From Candidatus Zhuqueibacterota bacterium (lineage in GTDB: Bacteria; Zhuqueibacterota; Zhuqueibacteria; Residuimicrobiales; Krinioviventaceae): a DNA stretch of 5,503 nt. The notes below the pieces were generated by a model. The model did no database searches and had not been told where the DNA came from. It was given only the letters and a program-made list of their open reading frames with translations. Both the position numbers and the translations under genes were made by a program. This document shows, piece after piece, positions 1 through 4,671 of this stretch (position 1 is the first letter of the stretch; the number at the start of each line of letters is the position of its first letter). The stretch covers positions 1 through 5,503 of the forward strand of contig RQOI01000379.1 in the NCBI GenBank assembly GCA_003854995.1, given 5' to 3'.

Positions 1-255
1 AATGGCGCCATGCAGCTGGAGCCGGGCGATATGCTGGTGTTCTACACGGATGGCATCATCGAGGCGATGAATGCCAAGGGCGAAGAGTACACCTTTGACC
101 GGCTGCTCGCCTGTCTGAATCGTCACTGGGCCTCTTCGGGTCAGGTCATCGAGGAGTGTTTGAAACAGATTTACAAGTTTACAAAATCCAGTCCTCAGAA
201 CGACGATATTACGCTCGTTGTCTTTCAATGGAACAAGGCGCAATCAAGGTCCTGA
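1..255 (+). CDS. SpoIIE/RsbU-type PP2C serine phosphatase, C-terminal fragment
   Basis: This is the last 84 residues of a PPM/PP2C-family phosphatase of the SpoIIE type; the start lies left of the window and the open frame runs back to base 1. Fragment residues 6-24 carry the hallmark block with GDMLVFYTDGIIEAMN, whose Asp17 fits the metal-binding aspartate of the YTDG motif. Residues 67-73 (NDDITLV) are the second metal-binding motif that closes the SpoIIE fold. Proteins of this family remove phosphate from the serine of STAS anti-anti-sigma factors. The kinase and STAS partners lie just downstream, which supports that role. The upstream part usually holds a sensor (PAS, GAF, HAMP or receiver), but it cannot be seen here. 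The ATG at base 10 is internal, because the conserved block spans it. Confidence 0.9.
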   Translation, partial: NGAMQLEPGDMLVFYTDGIIEAMNAKGEEYTFDRLLACLNRHWASSGQVIEECLKQIYKFTKSSPQNDDITLVVFQWNKAQSRS

Positions 256-322
256 GTTTCTGGTGGAATTATCGCGGCGTGCCGTAAACAATGAACAATT
301 GAACAAAAATGATTGTGGCAAA

Positions 323-742
323 ATGACAAAGATAATCGTACTGAACCTGACGAGCGATCCGCCGCTGCTGTCCGTCATGCGCGCGGCTGTGAGCAAAGTG
401 TGCGAGATTGCCGGTTTCGACGCCATGGACACCAGCAAGATCATTTTGGCGATTGATGAAGCCTGTTCGAATATCATCAGACATGCCTATAAGGGCAAGG
501 GCGGACAGAGCATTCGCATCACGTGCAAGATAAAGCCGACCAAGCTCGAATTCATCCTCGAAGATGAAGGCGAGCCCGCCGATTTGAAAAAAATAAAATC
601 CCGGCCGCTCGATGAAATACGTCCTGGCGGTCTGGGAGTCTATATCATCACCAGCGTGATGGATAAGGTGAAATATGCCGATGGTTTGGAGGCCGGCAAT
701 CGATTGGTCATGCAGAAATCAATTCCAAAGGACAAAAAGTGA
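323..742 (+). CDS. RsbW/SpoIIAB-like serine kinase (anti-sigma type HATPase)
   Basis: A 139-residue single-domain GHKL ATPase, the usual size for RsbW/SpoIIAB-like kinases. The N box is at residues 45-56 (DEACSNIIRHAY, with Glu46, Asn50 and His54). The G1 box is at 80-85 (EDEGEP, Asp81/Gly83/Pro85) and the G2 glycine loop at 101-107 (PGGLGVY). There is no membrane segment, so it should be cytoplasmic. Members of this family phosphorylate a STAS partner on serine and often bind a sigma factor when the partner is phosphorylated. The ATG at 323 fits the family N-terminus; the same frame opens further upstream at 218, but that would overlap the phosphatase end and add 35 residues with no family likeness. 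The ribosome binding site is weak (GTGG near 315-318). The stop overlaps the next start by 4 bp. No sigma factor gene is visible in the window, so its target besides the STAS protein is unknown. Confidence 0.88.
   Translation: MTKIIVLNLTSDPPLLSVMRAAVSKVCEIAGFDAMDTSKIILAIDEACSNIIRHAYKGKGGQSIRITCKIKPTKLEFILEDEGEPADLKKIKSRPLDEIRPGGLGVYIITSVMDKVKYADGLEAGNRLVMQKSIPKDKK
727..732 (+). promoter_or_regulatory. Ribosome binding site for the STAS gene (supports GTG start)
   Basis: AAAGGA lies 6 bases before the GTG at 739, inside the last codons of the kinase gene. It supports a GTG start within the GTGA stop/start overlap, an arrangement typical of translational coupling. Confidence 0.6.
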
Positions 743-1077
743 GCCTGAAAATTTCAAATAGTGTCAAGGGCAAGACAGCGGTATTGAAAATAGACGGCGA
801 AGTGGACATGTTTTCCTCGCCGCAAGCTCGCAATGCCATCATGGAGCTGGTCAAACAGCGGGTGCCCAAAGTCATTGTGGATTTGAGCGAGGTGAGCTAC
901 ATGGACAGCTCCGGCGTCGCCACCCTCATCGAAGGCTTGCAGCTGTGTCACAAGTATAACGGCAAGCTGGTTGTGGCCGGTCTTCGCGCCAACGTGCGGG
1001 AAGTATTCGAACTGACGCGGCTGGACAAGATATTCCAGATTTTTCAGGACGTCGAGGCGGCAAAGACGAATGGCTGA
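739..1077 (+). CDS. STAS-domain anti-anti-sigma factor / candidate MlaB-like subunit
   Basis: A 112-residue single STAS domain of the SpoIIAA/RsbV class, starting at GTG. The opening strands (residues 13-24, AVLKIDGEVDMF) and the central block at 45-63 with the SYMDSSGVATL stretch are typical. Asp56-Ser57 match the aspartate and phosphorylated serine of SpoIIAA (Asp57-Ser58), so the phosphorylation site appears intact. The kinase gene upstream and the phosphatase before it make this their likely substrate. The gene also overlaps mlaE by 8 bp. In the E. coli Mla complex the subunit MlaB is a STAS protein that binds the ATPase MlaF, and no other mlaB candidate is present here. The protein may therefore act as an anti-anti-sigma factor, as MlaB, or as both; the STAS assignment is firm while the partner is inferred. 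Confidence 0.92.
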   Translation: MSLKISNSVKGKTAVLKIDGEVDMFSSPQARNAIMELVKQRVPKVIVDLSEVSYMDSSGVATLIEGLQLCHKYNGKLVVAGLRANVREVFELTRLDKIFQIFQDVEAAKTNG

Positions 1078-1873
1078 TATGAAAGCGACATTCGGCCAGT
1101 CCGGACGGCAGCTGGCCTTTTTCTTTGTTCACATCGCCCGCATGGTCAGGCTCGCCGGTCACTCCTTCGTCTGGATATTCGTCGCACCCTTCAAAGGCAA
1201 AAAGCTGCGCTGGGGAGCGACGTTCGTGCAAATGGTGCGGATTGGCGTCGAGTCGGTGCCGATCGTCGGCGTCATCTCATTTTGTGTCGGGCTGATCATC
1301 GCCATGCAGGCCGCTTATCAGCTGGAGAAATTCGGCGCGACCATTTACGTGGCCGATCTCGTCAGCGTGACGATGTGTCGCGAGCTGGGTCCGCTGATTA
1401 CCGCCATCATTGTCTCCGGCCGCAGCGGTTCTGCCATTGCCGCCGAGATTGGCACGATGAAAGTATCGGAAGAGATCGACGCGCTGCAGACGATGGCGCT
1501 GAATCCGATCGGCTTTCTCGTCGTGCCGCGCCTGCTGGCCATGATGATCGTTGTCCCCTGTTTGACCGTCCTCTCTGATTTCGTCGGCATTGCCGGCGGC
1601 TTTGTCTTGGCTCTGACCAATCTCAAATTGGCTTTTGTCGCCTATTTCAACCAGACGGCCGAGGCGCTGTACGCCAAAGACTTTATCACCGGCCTCATTA
1701 AAAGCTTTTTCTTCGCCATCATCATCGCACAGGTTGGCGCCTATCAGGGCTTTAATGTCACTGGCGGTGCTGAAGGGGTGGGCAAGTCCACCACCACAGC
1801 AGTGGTCGTCTCTATATTTTTAGTCATTTTTGCAGATCTCTTGTTCACCATGTTGTTTTATTCGACACTCTAG
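1070..1873 (+). CDS. mlaE: MlaE/YrbE-family lipid ABC transporter permease
   Basis: A 267-residue inner-membrane permease of the MlaE family, at the usual length. An amphipathic N-terminal segment (about 10-40) is followed by hydrophobic segments near 62-82, 148-168, 170-187, 207-225 and 242-264. The family core is clear: RELGPL at 104-109, SGRSGSAIAAEIGTM at 116-130, and EEIDAL at 134-139, the cytoplasmic loop that couples to the ATPase. A second conserved stretch is GFNVTGGAEGVGKSTT at 227-242. With MlaF and MlaD it should form an MCE transporter that moves phospholipid between the inner membrane and the periplasmic path. The start ATG at 1070 lies inside the STAS gene, with a GAGG at 1054-1057; the ATG at 1079 is a possible alternative. 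The stop TAG directly abuts the mlaF start. Confidence 0.95.
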   Translation: MADMKATFGQSGRQLAFFFVHIARMVRLAGHSFVWIFVAPFKGKKLRWGATFVQMVRIGVESVPIVGVISFCVGLIIAMQAAYQLEKFGATIYVADLVSVTMCRELGPLITAIIVSGRSGSAIAAEIGTMKVSEEIDALQTMALNPIGFLVVPRLLAMMIVVPCLTVLSDFVGIAGGFVLALTNLKLAFVAYFNQTAEALYAKDFITGLIKSFFFAIIIAQVGAYQGFNVTGGAEGVGKSTTTAVVVSIFLVIFADLLFTMLFYSTL

Positions 1874-2659
1874 ATGAACGCACCGATCATCAAAATACGC
1901 GATTTGCACACGAGCTATGGCAAACGCAAGATTCTCAAGGGCATCAATCTCGATATCTATCCCTATGAGACGCTGGTCATTCTCGGGCGCTCCGGTTGCG
2001 GCAAGAGCACGCTATTGCGGCACATCGTTGGGCTGAACGTGCCGGATGCGGGCCAGGTCATCATCAAGGACGTCGACATCACCCAGGCGTCCGAGGCGAA
2101 ACGGGATGAGATACTGAAAAGAATGGGCATGCTCTTTCAGAATGGCGCCCTGTTCAACTCTATGACCATCGGAGAGAACGTGGCTCTGCCGCTGATGGAA
2201 CATACGCCGCAGGACAAGTCGATCATCAAAATCATGATGCGCATGAAATTGAGTCTTGTCGGGCTGTCCGGATTCGAGGATTTCGCGCCGTCGCAATTGT
2301 CCGGCGGGATGAAAAAGCGCGCGGCGCTGGCGCGCGCCATCGCCATGGATCCGGACATTCTCTTTTGTGATGAGCCGTCCGCCGGCCTGGATCCGATTGT
2401 CGCGGCCGGCATCGATCAGCTCATCCTCAAGCTCAAGACGGCGCTGCGGATGACGATTGTGGCGGTGACGCATGAGATGGCATCGGTCTATATGATCGCC
2501 GATCGCGTCTGTCTGATGCATGACGGCGAGATCAAGTTCCTCGGCTCACAGGAAGAACTGAAAAAGAGCGCTGATCCATACGTCATGCAGTTTCTCGAAC
2601 GCCGACCGGATGCGGATCGCCTCGATCCGGAAAACTATTATGAAGAATTGGTAGCCTAA
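1874..2659 (+). CDS. mlaF: MlaF-family ABC transporter ATP-binding protein
   Basis: A 261-residue cytoplasmic ATPase with every catalytic motif present: Walker A GRSGCGKST (38-46), Q-loop Gln89 in LFQNGALF, signature LSGGM (142-146), Walker B ILFCDEP (162-168, catalytic Glu167), D-loop SAGLDP (169-174) and switch His200. The FQNGALF and LSGGMKKRAALARA stretches are characteristic of the MlaF/Ttg2A subfamily. It should power lipid movement through MlaE. A C-terminal tail of about 20 residues after FLERR (ending YYEELVA) follows the nucleotide-binding domain; in E. coli MlaF a C-terminal extension helps the dimer and MlaB contact, and whether this tail does so is inference. The ATG starts on the base after the mlaE stop and has no clear ribosome binding site, which points to translation by re-initiation from mlaE. 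Confidence 0.96.
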   Translation: MNAPIIKIRDLHTSYGKRKILKGINLDIYPYETLVILGRSGCGKSTLLRHIVGLNVPDAGQVIIKDVDITQASEAKRDEILKRMGMLFQNGALFNSMTIGENVALPLMEHTPQDKSIIKIMMRMKLSLVGLSGFEDFAPSQLSGGMKKRAALARAIAMDPDILFCDEPSAGLDPIVAAGIDQLILKLKTALRMTIVAVTHEMASVYMIADRVCLMHDGEIKFLGSQEELKKSADPYVMQFLERRPDADRLDPENYYEELVA

Positions 2660-2683
2660 GTCAACTATACAGGATCATCGGGT

Positions 2684-3580
2684 ATGGACTATAAAGCAAG
2701 CGAAATCAAAGCCGGCATTTTCATCATTCTCAGCGTCATTCTGCTCGTCATTTTCCTGGCGATCATCATTGGCATGAATTCCTTCTCTGAAAAGGAGACA
2801 TTCACGACGCGCTTTGGTTATGTCGGCGGCATTGAAAAGGGATCAGCCGTCTGCTACGCCGGATTAAAGGTCGGCAGCGTCATCGATGTGCACCTGACAG
2901 ATGACAATTACCCGGGCGCCGAGGTGGTCGTACAGGTGGAAAAAGATACGCCGATCCGCGTCGACAGTCGCGCGTTCATGACGACCGTAGGCATTTTGGG
3001 CTCGACCTATATTGAAATCACTGCCGGATCGCCCGACGCCGCGCTGCTGGCGCCGGGCTCGATGATTCCATCCGAGGATATCACCGGATTTGCCCAGCTG
3101 TCGGGTGCCGCTTCTTCCATTCTGGATGAGCTCACGCAACTGCTGGGCGGATTGAACGACGTGCTCAATGACGAGAATAAAAAAAACATCTCGGATATGA
3201 TCACCTCTCTGAATCAGATCACCCGCATGATCGAAGTGAACCTGCAGGGAACCCTGGTGGATATGAATGCCATGACAGGCGAGTTGAACAGGATGACCAT
3301 GGCGGCAAAAGATATCATTGTCAAGAACGATGCCTCTCTGACCAACAGCGTTCAGCATCTCGAGACCTTGTTGAGCCGCAGCGTCGAGACGCTCAAGAGC
3401 CTCAACATTGTGCTGTCCGAGATCGATCGTTCCCTGTTTGAAAATCAGCAGCAATACAATCAGATCATGGATAACTTGGGTTCAACGACCGAAAATTTGC
3501 ACGATTTCAGCCAGACAATCAAAGAACGACCCTGGACTGTCATTCGAAAATCCACACCGGCTGAAAGAAAATTGGACTAG
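2684..3580 (+). CDS. mlaD: MlaD-family MCE-domain protein with long helical C-terminal tail
   Basis: A 298-residue inner-membrane-anchored, periplasm-facing lipid-binding protein. One N-terminal membrane helix spans about 10-31. A single MCE domain follows at about 38-116, recognisable from FGYVGGIEKGSAVCYAGLKV and the later TTVGILGSTYIEI stretch. Residues 135-280 are rich in helix formers with heptad-like hydrophobic spacing (for example the segments around 143-162, 170-200 and 221-275), so a helical or coiled-coil extension is expected. The end, KERPWTVIRK, resembles the close of other long MCE proteins. E. coli MlaD is much shorter and lacks this tail; the layout is closer to MCE proteins paired with PqiC-type lipoproteins. 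AGGA at 2671-2674 precedes the ATG by 9 bases. A run of eight A at 3179-3186 lies in the gene, but the frame is intact through it. Confidence 0.93.
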   Translation: MDYKASEIKAGIFIILSVILLVIFLAIIIGMNSFSEKETFTTRFGYVGGIEKGSAVCYAGLKVGSVIDVHLTDDNYPGAEVVVQVEKDTPIRVDSRAFMTTVGILGSTYIEITAGSPDAALLAPGSMIPSEDITGFAQLSGAASSILDELTQLLGGLNDVLNDENKKNISDMITSLNQITRMIEVNLQGTLVDMNAMTGELNRMTMAAKDIIVKNDASLTNSVQHLETLLSRSVETLKSLNIVLSEIDRSLFENQQQYNQIMDNLGSTTENLHDFSQTIKERPWTVIRKSTPAERKLD

Positions 3581-3592
3581 GCAAGCTAGAAT

Positions 3593-3602
3593 GGAGGAAA
3601 GG
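3593..3602 (+). promoter_or_regulatory. Strong ribosome binding site that favours a TTG start
   Basis: GGAGGAAAGG is a near-ideal Shine-Dalgarno sequence. It lies 8 bases (counted from GGAGG) before the in-frame TTG at 3606, but begins only 2 bases after the start of the in-frame ATG at 3591, so it cannot serve that ATG. It therefore decides the start of the downstream lipoprotein gene. Confidence 0.75.
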
Positions 3603-3605
3603 ATT

Positions 3606-4187
3606 TTGAACTCGAAAGTGCTGATTTTTGCTGCCGGAGTGCTCCTGTTGCTGGCGTGCGGCAAGACGCCGGAGACCCAGTACTTTACGCTGGAGTGGCA
3701 ACAGCTTGCGGCAGAACAGCCGCCCATAGGTGGTGTGCTGCACATTCAGAATTTTGATGCGGCGCCGATGCTGAAAAATGACAAGATGACCTATAAAACA
3801 TCCCTGTATCAGATCAAGTACGACAATTTTCGTCGCTGGGTGATGACGCCGAGCACTCTGCTGACGCACAAGGCGGCCGAATATTTCATGCAAAGCGGAC
3901 TGTTCGAGTCCGTGGTCCTCGATGTCCCGCGCAATTCTGACAGCCTCTCCCTGTTTGGCCGGGTGAATCATTTTGAAGAGATCGATTATGGCGAGGGACA
4001 CCATGTGCGCATCTCCATCAGTTTTGAGTTGACCGATTTTGACAAGAGAGAACCCCTGCTGAATGCGACGATCGACAAGCAGGCGCCCGTCGCCGCCGGC
4101 GCGGTCGAAGATATCGTCGCCGCCATGAGCCAGGCGACCAAGCTGGTCTTTGATGACCTGGCTTCCAAGATTGCGGAACTGGAGTGA
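3606..4187 (+). CDS. PqiC/ABC_trans_aux-type outer-membrane auxiliary lipoprotein
   Basis: A 193-residue lipoprotein when started at TTG 3606. The signal peptide MNSKVLIFAAGVLLLLAC ends in a clean lipobox (LLAC, Cys18), followed by Gly19-Lys20 and so without an inner-membrane retention aspartate; outer-membrane placement is likely. The mature part fits the ABC-type transport auxiliary family (PqiC/YmbA): YFTLEW near 26-31, an LHIQNFDAAP strand near 45-54, the KYDNFRRWVMTPSTLL block at about 71-86, then HKAAEYFMQSGLF and late VAAMSQATKLVFDDLASKI helices. Members partner MCE transporters and are thought to receive or anchor the MCE tail at the outer membrane. It follows mlaD by 25 bp. An ATG at 3591 would add five residues but has no usable ribosome binding site; the frame also opens upstream inside mlaD, which is spurious. 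Confidence 0.87.
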   Translation: MNSKVLIFAAGVLLLLACGKTPETQYFTLEWQQLAAEQPPIGGVLHIQNFDAAPMLKNDKMTYKTSLYQIKYDNFRRWVMTPSTLLTHKAAEYFMQSGLFESVVLDVPRNSDSLSLFGRVNHFEEIDYGEGHHVRISISFELTDFDKREPLLNATIDKQAPVAAGAVEDIVAAMSQATKLVFDDLASKIAELE

Positions 4188-4203
4188 GAATGGAATTTAA
4201 CAG

Positions 4204-4211
4204 AAAGGTGG
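4204..4211 (+). promoter_or_regulatory. Ribosome binding site for the small exported protein gene
   Basis: AAAGGTGG ends 7 bases before the ATG at 4219, in the 31-bp gap after the auxiliary lipoprotein gene. It supports that start; no promoter or terminator is evident in the gap. Confidence 0.55.
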
Positions 4212-4218
4212 CCAGATC

Positions 4219-4671
4219 ATGACACGTTTTTACTTGTTCACCCTTTTTTCCCTGCTGTTCATTCACTGCGGGGGGAGAGAGGGTGCGGAAAGGACAGCTA
4301 TCAGCAGCCTGCGGAAAATTGCCAATCCGAGTGACGCGCAGATCCAGGAGCTGCGCCAGGCGAACGCCGAGATCATCGTCCGCCAGCCGGATTACATCAT
4401 CATCCGGACGACAAAAATGACTACGCCGCTGGCTTTTACCGCGAGTCCTGTTGCAGAACAGGACCTGGTGCAGCGCCTGGTGCACGTCCATATTCCGGAT
4501 TCGGCCGCGCTGCAGACTGTGATCAATTCTGGCGTTGACTTTTGGGGCGTCGAGGGTGACACCGCCGTGGCGCGCGCGTACGATCTCTATATCGACGATC
4601 TCCGGGCCGCCGGCCTGACCGTGCGGATTGTCGCGCAAGATGCGTCCGATTGGCTGGAGGGAAAAATATGA
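4219..4671 (+). CDS. Small exported protein resembling an M14 peptidase N-terminal (pro-like) domain
   Basis: A 150-residue protein with a hydrophobic N-terminal signal (residues 4-15) ending FIHCGG. Cys17 could be lipidated, but the lipobox is poor because residue -1 is His. I do not recognise an established family with certainty. Residues 86-145 read like the N-terminal domain found before the catalytic domain in many bacterial M14 carboxypeptidases: a strand (LVHVHIPDS), a helix (AALQTVINSG), then VDFWGVEGDTAVARA, another helix (IDDLRAAG) and a closing strand (LTVRIVAQ). Residues 42-64 look like a weaker copy of the same unit. The gene overlaps the following M14 carboxypeptidase by 4 bp, and that peptidase lacks such a domain, which favours a separate chaperone, inhibitor or targeting partner. 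Enzyme activity is unlikely, as no catalytic motif is visible. Confidence 0.75.
   Translation: MTRFYLFTLFSLLFIHCGGREGAERTAISSLRKIANPSDAQIQELRQANAEIIVRQPDYIIIRTTKMTTPLAFTASPVAEQDLVQRLVHVHIPDSAALQTVINSGVDFWGVEGDTAVARAYDLYIDDLRAAGLTVRIVAQDASDWLEGKI
4656..4661 (+). promoter_or_regulatory. Ribosome binding site for the M14 carboxypeptidase gene
   Basis: GGAGGG lies 6 bases before the ATG at 4668 and 12 before the in-frame ATG at 4674, favouring the first. It sits within the last codons of the upstream gene, consistent with coupled translation at the ATGA overlap. Confidence 0.6.

Noticed and set aside
218..322. Upstream extension of the kinase gene to an ATG at 218
   Set aside because: It would overlap the phosphatase end by 38 bases and add 35 residues with no likeness to the kinase family; the family N-terminus begins at the ATG at 323.
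1282..1578. 98-codon plus-strand frame inside mlaE as a nested gene
   Set aside because: It lies entirely under the conserved MlaE core and its Arg/Asp-rich translation shows no motif.
2012..2521. 169-codon open frame on the minus strand opposite mlaF
   Set aside because: It is opposite a fully conserved ATPase; its product is rich in His, Arg and Asp with no recognisable motif, as expected of an antisense shadow.
2606..2630. Inverted repeat CCGGAT ... ATCCGG near the end of mlaF as a possible terminator
   Set aside because: The stem is only 6 bp with a 13-base loop, it lies within coding sequence, and no T-run follows.
3179..3186. Run of eight A in mlaD as a programmed frameshift site or sequencing error
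   Set aside because: The reading frame and the protein pattern continue normally across it, and neither shifted frame gives a plausible product.
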